Source of the DNA: Yponomeuta sedellus
Taxonomy: Eukaryota > Arthropoda > Insecta > Lepidoptera > Yponomeutidae
Assembly (NCBI GenBank): GCA_934045075.1
Contig: CAKOGX010000010.1
Location: forward strand, 1 to 64,000
DNA: 64,000 nt
Direction of reading: 5' to 3'
Made by a program: the position numbers and the translations under genes. The notes below the pieces were generated by a model. The model searched no databases. It had not been told where the DNA came from and saw nothing but the letters and a program-made list of their open reading frames with translations. Of the stretch, positions 1 to 9,916 are shown one piece after another (the stretch's first letter is position 1; every line of letters begins with the position of its first letter).

Positions 1-1
1 G

Positions 2-469
2 GCGGTAAAGTGCGGTGAGGTGCGCCCTGGCGCGACCGGCGCTTGCGCAGCTTGGGTGCGCTGCCCCGTGTCTGCGGCGAAGAAGGTCCTCGCGGCGGGC
101 CGCCTCTCAGTCGGATGGGGCATGGCCCGAGTAGAGCTGCTGACGGCGCGCCCACTGCGCTGCTACAGGTGCTTGGAGCCTGGCCACACGCGTGCGCTAT
201 GCCCGTCGACGGAGGACCGCAGTGATCTGTGTTATCGCTGCGGTGAGCCCGGCCACAAGGCCGGCGCCTGCCACGCCACGCCGCGCTGCACCCTGTGCGC
301 GGCGGCGGGTAGGCCTTCTGAGCACACGTGCGGCAGCAAAGCCTGCCCTGCACCGAGGAGAGCGCCGGCGGCGAGTCTGGGCCCACAGGCCCCTCCCCAG
401 CCACAGCGCCAGCCGACCCCCGGTGCAGGGGCGGCTACTGCGGAGGCTGACATGGACACTGCCGCGTAA
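2..469 (+). CDS. ORF1 (Gag-like nucleic-acid-binding protein) of element A, C-terminal fragment
   Basis: The reading frame is open to the left window edge, so the true start lies outside. The visible part matches the C-terminal third of E ORF1, including the shared segment CPVSAAKKV. It carries three zinc-binding motifs: two CX2CX4HX4C knuckles (CYRCLEPGH and CYRCGEPGH) and a third, spaced-out CX2C...H...C. ORF1 proteins of this clade bind element RNA, form the ribonucleoprotein and, for SART1, help bring it to telomeres. The TAA at 467-469 is followed at once by the ORF2 ATG in the same frame. Confidence 0.85.
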   Translation, partial: AVKCGEVRPGATGACAAWVRCPVSAAKKVLAAGRLSVGWGMARVELLTARPLRCYRCLEPGHTRALCPSTEDRSDLCYRCGEPGHKAGACHATPRCTLCAAAGRPSEHTCGSKACPAPRRAPAASLGPQAPPQPQRQPTPGAGAATAEADMDTAA

Positions 470-3400
470 ATGGCCACGTGCAGATTCCTGCAGGCCAATC
501 TGAACCATTGCGCGAGAGCACAGGACTTGCTGATCCAGAGCCTTGCGCAGTGGCAGATACACGTGGCGGTTGTCGCTGAGCCTTACCGGGTTCCGGCGCA
601 CGCCGGCTGGGCGGGTGACGACGACGGCACTGTCGCATTGGTCGTGAGGACGGGCGCTGGGGCACCACCGTTGGAGCGGCTGTCGAAGGGGCGCGGGTGG
701 GTCGCGGGGGAGGTCGATGGCACGATGATCGTCGCCGTGTACTTCTCTCCGAACGGCTCACTTGCGCAGTTCGAGCGATACCTCCGCCAGCTCGAAGTGT
801 TGGTGGCCGGGCGCCGTCCTCGCCACGTACTCGTCGTTGGGGACCTCAACGCCAAGTCACCGATGTGGGAGTCCACGGTGACAAACGCGCGAGGCAGGGA
901 GGCGGAGGACTGGGCCGTTGCGGGAGGATACACGGCACTGAACAGGGGAGGGGTGCACACTTGTGTACGACACGAGGGAGGATCGGTCGTGGACGTCACG
1001 TTTGCGACACACTCCCTTGCGCGCCGCGTCACGGGTTGGGAAGTCTTGGAGGAGGTAGAAACTCTGTCGGACCACCGATACATTCGGTTCGATGTGACGG
1101 CCCTCTCTACGGCTCCGACCGACCTGTGGCACCCTCTGCCGGGAGAGCCCCCGCGCTGGGCTGTCAAACAGCTGGACAGGGAGCTGCTGCACGAGGCTGC
1201 CGAGGTTGAGGCCTGGGTCAAGGGCTCCGCCGCCAGCCCCGAGGATATAGACGTTTCGGCCGAGGTTGAGTGGCTTCGTGGGGCGCTAACGCGAGCCTGT
1301 GACGTCGCGATGCCCCGTCTTCGGCCTGGTGCCCCCTTTCGCCGCGTGCACTGGTGGTCATTGGAGATCGCGGAACTGCGGCTCGCCTGCGTGCGCGCTA
1401 GGCGTGCACACGCCCGCATCCGCCGGCGGCGACTCCGCGATCCCGAGGAGGAGGACCGCCTGCTTGCGGCATACAGGGAGAGCAAGACTGCTCTGTCGAC
1501 AGCCATTGCGGCGGCAAAGGACGCCGGATTTGCAGAAATGCTGGCCTCCCTTGACGCAGACCCGTGGGGCCGTCCGTACCGAATGGTGCGAGACAAGCTC
1601 CGCCCGTTTGCGCCGCCGCTCACCCGGAGCATGAGGCCGGAGACGGTGGACACTGTGGTCGCCGGCCTATTTCCACCCGCGAATGGACTTACGCCTCCCC
1701 CGATGGGACTACCGGATGGGACGGCCGAAACCGAAGCGCCGGAAGTGACGGCGGCAGAGCTCGGTGCCGCTATGCAGCGCCTTCGCGGCCGCAGAAAGGC
1801 CCCGGGCTTGGACGGGATCCCGGGGCGCGCGTTGATCATCGCCCTGGACCCTCTGGAGGAGAGGTTCAGGGCCTTGCTCACCGCGTGCCTCGTGCGGGGC
1901 CAGTTTCCCCAGCCGTGGAAGGTGGGTAAACTTGTCCTGCTGAGGAAGGAGGGCCGACCGGCGGACTTGCCATCAGGCTACCGCCCGCTCGTTCTCTTGG
2001 ATGAGGTGGGGAAGCTGTTCGAGCGCATCCTGGTGGCCCGACTCGTGCGGCACATGGAGACGGTGGGGCCGGACCTTTCCGAGGCCCAATTTGGATTCCG
2101 GCACTTCCGGTCCACCGTCGACGCGATCCGCAGAGTGAAGGGGATGGCGGAGGAGGCGCTGGCGGGACGCGATATGTTACTCGCTGTTTCGCTCGACATA
2201 GCGAACGCGTTTAACACCCTCCCCTGGGCCTGCATTGAGGAGGCGCTCCAGTACCACGGCTTCCCGGAGCACATGCGCCGCATCATCGGAGCTTACCTCT
2301 CCGAGAGGGAGATCCGGTATCCGGCGCGGGACGAGTGGGCGGCGAAACCCATGTCACGCGGCGTTCCGCAGGGTTCGGCCCTTGGCCCTACGCTGTGGAA
2401 CATCGGCTTCGACTGGGTGCTGCGGGGTGCGCTACCGGAGGGGGCCGGCGTGACCTGCTATGCGGATGACACGCTGGTCACCTCCCGCGGCGCTAACTTT
2501 AGCGAAGCGGCCGCGCTCGCTACCGCGAGTGTAGAGGAGGTGCTTCAGCGCATCCGAGGACTGGGGCTGGAGGTGGCGCTCCACAAATGCGAGGCCCTGT
2601 GCATTCATGGGCCGCGGAGGGGGCCGCCGAATGGGGCTCGAGTGACGGTGGATGGGGTGGGGATCGATGTCGGGTCGGCCATGCGCTACCTCGGCATCGT
2701 TCTGGACTCGCGTCTGACGTTTTGCGAGCACTTCCGACGGCTCGCGCCGCGACTCATGGCCGCGTGCAGTGCCCTCGGCCGCCTGCTGCCGAACGTCGGT
2801 GGGCCGAATGCGGCTTGCCGGCGGCTTTACGCGCTGGTGGTGCGGTCGATGGCGCTGTACGGAGCACCCGTGTGGGAGGACTCCCTGGGGCGGGCGAACA
2901 GGGCCCTGCTGCACCGTCCGCAGAGGGCTATTTGCCTGCGAATGGTGCACGGCTACCGCACCGTCTCTTACGAGGCGGCGTGTGTGCTGGCTGCTTGCCT
3001 GCCCTGGGAGATGGATGCACGTGTGCTCACGCTGGTGTACGACCGCGTCGCCGAGTGCCGGGCCGCGGGGGAGCCCCCGTCGAGGGAGGAGATGCTGCGT
3101 TGGCGCATGCGAGCTCGCAGACGTCTGCTCATCAGATGGCTGCGCGCACTCGAGGAGCCTACGGCGGGCCACGACACTATCGCCGCGGTGAGGCCGGTTC
3201 TCGAGCGTTGGCTGACGAGGAGGCACGGAGTCCTCTCCTTCCACCTTACGCAGCTCCTCTCGGGGCACGGTTGCTTCGGGAGATATCTGTGGAGGGTGGC
3301 GGGAGCGGAACCCACACCCGAGTGCCACCACTGCGGTCACGACGAGGACACGGCACATCACACGTTGGTGGAGTGCCCGGCGTGGGCGGACGAGAGGGCG

Positions 3401-3628
3401 GCGCTGACTGTCGTGATAGGGGTGGACCTGTCGCTGCCGGCCGTCGTGCGCTCGATGGTCGACAGCGAGGTAGCTTGGCGGGCCGTCCAGGACTTCGCTG
3501 AGGCAGTCATGACTGCTAAAGAGGAGGCTGAGAGGCAGCGCGAGCGTGACCCCGAGGCACGGCGCGGAAGGCGGGAGCGCAGAAGGCGCAGAGCGGGTGT
3601 CGGTCAGAGGGTGCAAGACCCGGGGTAG
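470..3628 (+). CDS. ORF2 of element A: endonuclease-reverse transcriptase, SART-like
   Basis: This 1052 aa protein is the target-primed reverse transcription enzyme. An APE-type endonuclease occupies about residues 1-230, with QANLNHC near the start, AEPYR, GDLNAKS and the catalytic SDH. The RT domain lies at about 420-760, with the signatures SLDIANAFN, GVPQGS, YADD (664-667) and YLGIVLD. A C-terminal CX2CX8HX4C motif (CHHCGH) lies near 955. There is no RNase H domain. The ATG at 470 immediately follows the ORF1 stop in the same frame (UAA-AUG), much like the stop-start coupling known for SART1. The frame is intact to a basic, Arg-rich C terminus. Confidence 0.92.
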   Translation: MATCRFLQANLNHCARAQDLLIQSLAQWQIHVAVVAEPYRVPAHAGWAGDDDGTVALVVRTGAGAPPLERLSKGRGWVAGEVDGTMIVAVYFSPNGSLAQFERYLRQLEVLVAGRRPRHVLVVGDLNAKSPMWESTVTNARGREAEDWAVAGGYTALNRGGVHTCVRHEGGSVVDVTFATHSLARRVTGWEVLEEVETLSDHRYIRFDVTALSTAPTDLWHPLPGEPPRWAVKQLDRELLHEAAEVEAWVKGSAASPEDIDVSAEVEWLRGALTRACDVAMPRLRPGAPFRRVHWWSLEIAELRLACVRARRAHARIRRRRLRDPEEEDRLLAAYRESKTALSTAIAAAKDAGFAEMLASLDADPWGRPYRMVRDKLRPFAPPLTRSMRPETVDTVVAGLFPPANGLTPPPMGLPDGTAETEAPEVTAAELGAAMQRLRGRRKAPGLDGIPGRALIIALDPLEERFRALLTACLVRGQFPQPWKVGKLVLLRKEGRPADLPSGYRPLVLLDEVGKLFERILVARLVRHMETVGPDLSEAQFGFRHFRSTVDAIRRVKGMAEEALAGRDMLLAVSLDIANAFNTLPWACIEEALQYHGFPEHMRRIIGAYLSEREIRYPARDEWAAKPMSRGVPQGSALGPTLWNIGFDWVLRGALPEGAGVTCYADDTLVTSRGANFSEAAALATASVEEVLQRIRGLGLEVALHKCEALCIHGPRRGPPNGARVTVDGVGIDVGSAMRYLGIVLDSRLTFCEHFRRLAPRLMAACSALGRLLPNVGGPNAACRRLYALVVRSMALYGAPVWEDSLGRANRALLHRPQRAICLRMVHGYRTVSYEAACVLAACLPWEMDARVLTLVYDRVAECRAAGEPPSREEMLRWRMRARRRLLIRWLRALEEPTAGHDTIAAVRPVLERWLTRRHGVLSFHLTQLLSGHGCFGRYLWRVAGAEPTPECHHCGHDEDTAHHTLVECPAWADERAALTVVIGVDLSLPAVVRSMVDSEVAWRAVQDFAEAVMTAKEEAERQRERDPEARRGRRERRRRRAGVGQRVQDPG

Positions 3629-3860
3629 GTCTTGCGCCTGAATGACGAAGTGTCGGTCGGCGCCGTGTCTAGTGTCCCTGACACGGCGGTCGGCAAGATA
3701 GAGGGATGAAAGTGATTTCATGAATGAGGATTAATTTATGGGGCGGCGGGCACCAGCCGCGCCGCCCGCGCACGCGAGGAGTGCGTGAGTAAATGTGATG
3801 GATGAACGGTGCAGAGGTCGTGCTGAATCTGGAGTTGTGATCTGGGTAGCATGACCGGCA

Positions 3861-4454
3861 CATAAGACGAGGAGAGGGATGGCGCTCAGGTCGTGCCTGC
3901 TGGCTGGCGCGGAGCGCTCGTCACTGACCTGCGACCCGCGTCTAGTACGGTACGATCAGCGACAGAAGAAGAATGAATGGCTCGTTATACATGCCGGACC
4001 GCGGGCCGGGCGTTACCACGCGCTTGCCCCGCGATCCGAATGGTGTGCCGAGCAGATATACCAGGTGATGGATGAGTGGTGCTCGGATCGTGCTAGATCG
4101 ACGTGGAGCGGGCGCCACCACACGTGCGACCCACGATCGTAACTGGTGCGACCGTCACATAAGACGAGGAGAGGGATGGCGCTCAGATCGTGCCTTCCGG
4201 CTGGCGCGGAGCGCTCGTCACTGACCTGCGACCCGCGTCTAGTACGGTACGATCAGTGACAGAAGATGAATGAATGGCTCGTTATACATGCCAGACCGCA
4301 GGCCGGGCGTCACCACGCGCTTGCCCCGCGATCGGAATGGTGTGCCGAGCAGAAACACAAGGTGATGGAAGAGTGGTGCTAGGTACGTGCTAGATCGACG
4401 TGGAGCGGGCGCCACCACACGTGCGACCCACGATCGTAACTGGTGCGACCAGCA
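3861..4454 (+). repeat. 297 bp tandem repeat x2 in 3' UTR of element A
   Basis: Two head-to-tail copies start at CATAAGACGAGGAGAGG (3861 and 4158). They differ by scattered substitutions, so the duplication is not brand new or has been maintained through several rounds of transposition. No ORF is conserved between the copies. Confidence 0.9.
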
Positions 4455-4632
4455 CAACAAACAAGATATGATGGATGCTATGATGAAGAGAATGGGGGTA
4501 GCGGAGCGCCTATGGCTCCTCCACCGCTACCCTATGCGGAAACGCAAAAGGTGGGGACGGGGTCGCCAGCCGAGTTGCGGAGGTGTCTTTGCGAATCACG
4601 TAGCTGGGTGTGAATGGCGAGAGACGGAACAC

Positions 4633-4716
4633 CGGAGGGGTTTTAGTGGGTGCGAGCCCCACATAACTCGGCGTTTTCCCCGAGACGCCGGGTATCTGTC
4701 AGAGATTTCCCCTCCG
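4633..4716 (+). ncRNA. Conserved 3' terminal RNA fold of element A
   Basis: CGGAGGGG (4633-4640) pairs perfectly with CCCCTCCG (4709-4716), which abuts the poly(A). Inside are GUUUUAGU, a GUGGG/CCCAC stem before ACAUAAC, and CGGCGT/ACGCCG. The same layout closes B, C, D, E and F, so it is a likely recognition element for ORF2. Confidence 0.75.
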
Positions 4717-4776
<60 letters not shown>

Positions 4777-4778
<2 letters not shown>

Positions 4779-4783
4779 TTAGG
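4777..4783 (+). repeat. Single telomeric repeat between A and N1
   Basis: GGTTAGG is all that separates the poly(A) of A from the poly(T) of N1, so two oppositely oriented elements lie tail to tail across about one repeat. Confidence 0.9.
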
Positions 4784-5823
4784 TTTTTTTTTTTTTTTTT
4801 GGTAACGCGGGGGAATGCATTTACGCACTTCACCACTCTGCTGTCAGGGGACAACAGAGTGGCTTCGTGTGGGACTCCCAGCCCGAGGGCTGGACTACCC
4901 ACTAAACCCCCGCGGTGATCCTCCTCTCCTCTACCGGGTCGCGGGGTAGGCCAGAGGTTAAGTCACCGCGACCCGGCAAGAGGTCGCCCCTCCACATGAG
5001 GGGCTCGACTGGTGGGGGAGCCAAAGTGGCTCCCCAGCGGCGCCCCCTGCCCCATCGTTACGACGGGGCAAGGAAACGCCGCGTCTCCTCAGGGGGGCCA
5101 TATAGGCCCCCATACGCTCCAATGCGCCGCCACCCCTCATCCCCCGAGTAGAGGGGAGGCGGCGCATCGCTGCGAGGCCCGTCGCGTCGCTCACCAGCGC
5201 TTCTCTGAGAGCAGAGAAGGTGGAGAGCGAGCGCGCGGGCCCTCTCTGTGACGGAAGGCAACCCCGGATCACGCAGGGGCGCCTTCCGGCCCGCCGTGTT
5301 AGAGGCGGAGAGTCCCCTGACCCTCCGCCCACGGCCCTGGTCCGACTGGTACGAGGCGCACAAGGCGCCCCCCCCAGCCGGACCTCCTCCTCTTGGTCGC
5401 CCGGGTCCCGCTCCACAGTGTGAAACAGGGCCCAGGCGACTAGACGGTCGCAGGGGATAGGGAGAGAGGCGCACCGTAATACCAGCACTCCTCTTCCCCT
5501 GCGACCCCACCGCGTCCGCCATCAACCGGTGGCGGCCCCGGTAAGGCCGCGGCAGGCAGGGAGAGCGGCGCACCGTAATACCGGCACTCCTCTCCCGCCG
5601 CGGCCTCCTCCTTACGGCTGCGATGCCGCCCATACGGCATCGCAGCCCGCCTCAGTGGCGGTGCTGCCCATACAGCACCGCCACCTACTGACCGCTCGAC
5701 TCGCAAGCGAGGAGCGGTCCCTCCGCGGTTGCTCTTGGTTTCACCGTGGGTGTGTTCCCGCCCGTAGGCCCCCACGGCTACTTAGCCCCCTCGCCACGAC
5801 AAGGCGGCAACCGTCGAGGGGGA
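4784..5823 (-). mobile_element. N1: non-autonomous telomeric retroelement, full length
   Basis: A 17 nt poly(T) on + (poly(A) on -) is followed by a GC-rich body of 1.02 kb without a convincing gene. The left end carries a GCGGGGG/CCCCCGC-closed 3' fold (4807-4913) with GUUUAGU. The right end (5' on -) is identical in all five copies and forms a pseudoknot. Many perfect hairpins run through the body. Long open frames exist in several frames on both strands, but they are a by-product of high GC and are not consistent between copies. Confidence 0.8.
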
Positions 5824-5850
5824 GGTTAGGTTAGGTTAGGTTAGGTTAGG
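5824..5850 (+). repeat. Telomeric TTAGG block
   Basis: About five perfect units lie between N1 and N2. Confidence 0.95.
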
Positions 5851-6906
5851 TTTTTTTTTTTTTTTTTTTGGTAACGCGGGGGAATGCATTTACGCACTTC
5901 ACCACTCTGCTGTCAGGGGACAACAGAGCGGCTTCGTGTGGGACTCCCAGCCCGAGGGCTGGACTACCCACTAAACCCCCGCGGTGATCCTCCTCTCCTC
6001 TACCGGGTCGCGGGGTAGGCCAAAGGTTAAATCACCGCGACCCGGCAAGAGGTCGCCCCTCCACGTGAGGGGCTCGACTGGTGGGGGAGCCAGAGTGGCT
6101 CCCCAGCGGCGTCCCCTGCCCCATCGCAACGCCTCATACGATGGGGCAAGGAAACGCCGCGTCTCCTCAGGGGGGCCCTATAGGCCCCCATACGCTCCAA
6201 CGCGCCGCCCCCCCCCGACCCATTGCCCATACAATAGGACAAGAGGAGGGCGGCGCATCGCTGCGAGGCCCGTCGCGTCGCTCACCAGCGCTTCTCTGAT
6301 GAAGCAGAGAAGGTGGAGAGCGAGCGCGCGGGCCCTCTCTGTGCTGGAAGGCACCCCCGGATCACGCAGGGGCGCCTTCCGGCCCGCCGTGTTAGAGGCG
6401 GAGGGTCCCCTGACCCTCCGCCCACGGCCCTCTGGTCCGACTGGTACGAGGCGCACGAGGCGCCCCCCCCAGCCGGACCTCCTACTCTTGGTCGCCTGGG
6501 TCCCGCTCCACGGTGTGAAGCAGGGCCCAGGCGACTAGACGGTCGCAGGGGATAGGGAGAGAGGCGCACCGCTATACCAACACTCCTCCTCCCCTGCGAC
6601 CCCACCGCGTCCGCCATCAGCCGGTGGCGGCCCCGGTAAGGCCGCGGCAGGTAGGGAGAGCGGCGCACCGTAATACCGGCACTCCTCTCCCGCCGCGGCC
6701 TCCTCCTTACGGCTGCGATGCCGCCCATACGGCATCGCAGCCCGCCTCAGTGGCGGTGCTGCCCATACAGCACCGCCACCTACTGACCGCTCGACTCGCA
6801 AGCGAGGAGCGGTCCCTCCGCGGTTGCTCTTGGTTTCACCGTGGCGGTCCTGAACCACGGCTACTTAGCCCCCTCGCCACGACAAGGCGGCAACCGTCGA
6901 GGGGGA
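5851..6906 (-). mobile_element. N2: non-autonomous telomeric retroelement, full length
   Basis: This copy has the same ends and body as N1, with a 19 nt poly(T) at 5851-5869. It differs by small indels in hairpin loops, for example a longer loop in the GCCCCATCG hairpin and an added CCCATTG hairpin near 6220-6240. Its P4-like loop near the right end is shorter than in N1 while the stem is kept. Confidence 0.8.
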
Positions 6907-6943
6907 GGTTAGGTTAGGTTAGGTTAGGTTAGGTTAGGTTAGG
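6907..6943 (+). repeat. Telomeric TTAGG block
   Basis: About seven perfect units lie between N2 and N3. Confidence 0.95.
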
Positions 6944-7995
6944 TTTTTTTTTTTTTTGGTAACGCGGGGGAATGCATTTACGCACTTCACCACTCTGCTG
7001 TCAGGGGACAACAGAGCGGCTTCGTGTGGGACTCCCAGCCCGAGGGCTGGACTACCCACTAAACCCCCGCGGTGATCCTCCTCTCCTCTACCGGGTCGCG
7101 GGGTAGGCCAAAGGTTAAATCACCGCGACCCGGCAAGAGGTCGCCCCTCCACGTGAGGGGCTCGACTAGTGGGGGAGCCAAAGTGGCTCCCCAGCGGCGC
7201 CCCCTGCCCCATCACTACGACGGGGCAAGGAAACGCCGCGTCTCCTCGGGGGGGCCATATAGGCCCCCATACGCTCCAATGCGCCGCCCCCCCCCATCCC
7301 ATTGCTAAAACAATGGGACTAGAGGGGGCTGCGCATCGCTGCGAGGCCCGTCGCGTCGCTCACCAGCGCTTCTCTGAGAACAGAGAAGGTGGAGAGCGAG
7401 CGCGCGGGCCCTCTCTGTGCCGGAAGGCGCCCCCGGATCACGCAGGGGCGCCTTCCGGCCCGCCGTGTTAGAGGCGGAGAGTCCCCTGACCCCCCGCCCA
7501 CGGCACTGATCCGACTGGTACGAGGCGCCCGGAGGCGCCCCCCCCCAGCCGGACCTCCTCCTCTTGGTCGCTTGGGTCCCACTCCACGGTGTGAAGCAGG
7601 GCCCAAGCGACTAAACGGTCGCAGGGGACAGGGAGAGAGGCGCACCGCAATACCAGCACTCCTCTTCCCCTGCGACCCCACCGCGTCCGCCATCAACCGG
7701 TGGCGGCCCCGGCAAGGCCGCGGCAGGCAGGGAGAGCGGCGCACCGTAATACCGGCACTCCTCTCCCGCCGCGGCCTCCTCCCTTCGGCTGCGATGCCGC
7801 CCATACGACATCGCAGCCCGCCTCAGTGGCGGTGCTGCCCATACAGCACCGCCACCTACTGACCGCTCGACTCACGAAGAGGAGCGGTCCCTCCGGGGTT
7901 GCTCTTGGTTTCACCGTGGGTGTGTTCCCGCCCGTAGGCCCCCACGGCTACTTAGCCCCCTCGCCACGACAAGGCGGCAACCGTCGAGGGGGAGG
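6944..7995 (-). mobile_element. N3: non-autonomous telomeric retroelement, full length
   Basis: A complete copy with a 14 nt poly(T) at 6944-6957. Its right end abuts the poly(T) of N4 with no whole TTAGG unit between them. N4 therefore inserted next to the 5' end of N3, or the repeat was lost. Confidence 0.8.
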
Positions 7996-9047
7996 TTTTT
8001 TTTTTTTTTTTTGGTAACGCGGGGGAATGCATTTACGCACTTCACCACTCTGCTGTCAGGGGACAACAGAGCGGCTTCGTGTGGGACTCCCAGCCCGAGG
8101 GCTGGACTACCCACTAAACCCCCGCGGTGATCCTCCTCTCCTCTACCGGGTCGCGGGGTAGGCCAAAGGTTAAATCACCGCGACCCGGCAAGAGGTCGCC
8201 CCTCCACGTGAGGGGCTCGACTGGTGGGGGAGCCAGAGTGGCTCCCCAGCGGCGCCCCCTGCCCCATCGCTACGACGGGGCAAGGAAACGCCGCGTCTCC
8301 TCAGGGGGGCCATATAGGCCCCCATACGCTCCAACGCGCCGCCCTCCCCCGACCCATTGCCCATACAATAGGACAAGAGGAGGGCGGCGCATCGCTGCGA
8401 GGCCCGTCGCGTCGCTCACCAGCGCTTCTCTGATGAAGCAGAGAAGGTGGAGAGCGAGCGCGCGGGCCCTCTCTGTGCCGGAAGGCACCCCCGGATCACG
8501 CAGGGGCGCCTTCCGGCCCGCCGTGTTAGAGGCGGAGAGTCCCCTGACCCTCCGCCCACGGCCCTGGTCCGACTGGTACGAGGCGCACAAGGCGCCCCCC
8601 CTAGCCGGACCTCCTCCTCTTGGTCGCCCGGGTCCCGCTCCACAGTGTGAAACAGGGCCCAGGCGACTAAACGGTCGCAGGGGATAGGGAGAGAGGCGCA
8701 CCGCAATACCAGCACTCCTCTTCCCCTGCGACCCCACCGCGTCCGCCATCAACCGGTGGCGGCCCCGGTAAGGCCGCGGCAGGCAGGGAGAGCGGCGCAC
8801 CGTAATACCGGCACTCCTCTCCCGCCGCGGCCTCCTCCCTTCGGCTGCGATGCCGCCCATACGACATCGCAGCCCGCCTCAGTGGCGGTGCTGCCCATAC
8901 AGCACCGCCACCTACTGACCGCTCAACTCGCGAGCGAGGAGCGGTCCCTCCTGGGTTGCTCTTGGTTTCACCGTGGCGGTCCTGAACCACGGCTACTTAG
9001 CCCCCTCGCCACGACAAGGCGGCAACCGTCGAGGGGGTCGAGGGGGA
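7996..9047 (-). mobile_element. N4: non-autonomous telomeric retroelement, full length
   Basis: A complete copy with poly(T) at 7996-8012. The extreme right end has a 9 bp direct duplication (GTCGAGGGG twice, near 9029-9046), of the kind produced by template jumping at the end of reverse transcription. Confidence 0.8.
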
Positions 9048-9074
9048 GGTTAGGTTAGGTTAGGTTAGGTTAGG
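9048..9074 (+). repeat. Telomeric TTAGG block
   Basis: About five perfect units lie between N4 and N5. Confidence 0.95.
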
Positions 9075-9916
9075 TTTTTTTTTTTTTTTTTGGTAACGCG
9101 GGGGAATGCATTTACGCACTTCACCACTCTGCTGTCAGGGGACAACAGAGCGGCTTCGTGTGGGACTCCCAGCCCGAGGGCTGGACTACCCACTAAACCC
9201 CCGCGGTGATCCTCCTCTCCTCTACCGGGTCGCGGGGTAGGCCAAAGGTTAAGTCACCGCGACCCGGCAAGAGGTCGCCCCTCCACGTGAGGGGCTCGAC
9301 TGGTGGGGGAGCCAGAGTGGCTCCCCAGCGGCGCCCCCTGCCCCATCGCAACGCCTCATACGATGGGGCAAGGAAACGCCGCGTCTCCTCGGGGGGGCCA
9401 TAAAGGCCCCTATACGCTCCAATGCGCCGCCCCCCCACATCACATTGCTAAAACAATGGGACTAGAGGGGGCGGCGCATCGCTGCGAGGCCCGTCGCGTC
9501 GCTCACCAGCGCTTCTCTGAGAACAGAGAAGGTGGAGAGCGAGCGCGCGGGCCCTCTCTGTGCCGGAAGGCACCCCCGGATCACGCAGGGGCGCCCTCCG
9601 GCCCGCCGTGTTAGAGGCGGAGAGTCCCCTGACCCCCCGCCCACGGCACTGATCCGACTGGTACGAGGCGCCCGGAGGCGCCCCCCCCAGCCGGACCTCT
9701 TCCTCTTGGTCGCTTGGGTCCCACTCCACGGTGTGAAGCAGGGCCCAAGCGACTGAACGGTCGCGGTGCTGCCCGTACAGCACCGCCACCTACTGACCGC
9801 TCGACTCACGAAGAGGAGCGGTCCCTCCGCGGTTGCTCTTTGTTTCACCGTGGTCCCGCAACCACGGCTACTAAAGCCCCCTCGCCACGACAAGGCGGCA
9901 ACCGTCGAGGGGGAGG
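9075..9916 (-). mobile_element. N5: non-autonomous telomeric retroelement with internal deletion
   Basis: Both ends match N1-N4, but about 200 bp of the body is missing at about 9765, where the CGGTCGC segment jumps straight into the GGTGCTGCC hairpin. The terminal pseudoknot and the 3' fold are kept. Confidence 0.8.

Larger units (their letters stand above)
3629..4716 (+). other. 3' UTR of element A
   Basis: This is noncoding sequence after ORF2. It holds a simple leader (3629-3860), two tandem copies of a 297 bp unit (3861-4454), a stretch without recognisable content, and the terminal fold at 4633-4716. Confidence 0.8.
1..4776 (+). mobile_element. Element A: SART-like telomeric non-LTR retrotransposon, left end outside window
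   Basis: The element holds the C-terminal part of ORF1, a complete ORF2, a 1.09 kb 3' UTR with a 297 bp tandem duplication, a GUUUUAGU-type 3' fold and 60 A residues (4717-4776). The poly(A) is joined directly to GGTTAGG, so the RNA was primed on the CCTAA strand. The lack of RNase H, the ORF2 length and the stop-ATG junction all fit the SART branch of the R1 clade. Only the right-hand part is in view. Confidence 0.9.

Noticed and set aside
583..1881. 432-codon antisense open frame over A ORF2, and similar long antisense frames over E, B and D
   Set aside because: They mirror strongly biased GC-rich sense codons. The sense strand has clear endonuclease and RT motifs, and the antisense translation has none.
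5707..5760. Hammerhead ribozyme suggested by GAAAC in N
   Set aside because: The CUGANGA core and the three-helix arrangement are missing.
4958..9893. Many 60-196 codon open frames on both strands in N1-N5
   Set aside because: They lie in GC-rich, hairpin-rich repeats, are open in several frames at once, change with small indels between copies and contain no domain or sensible composition.
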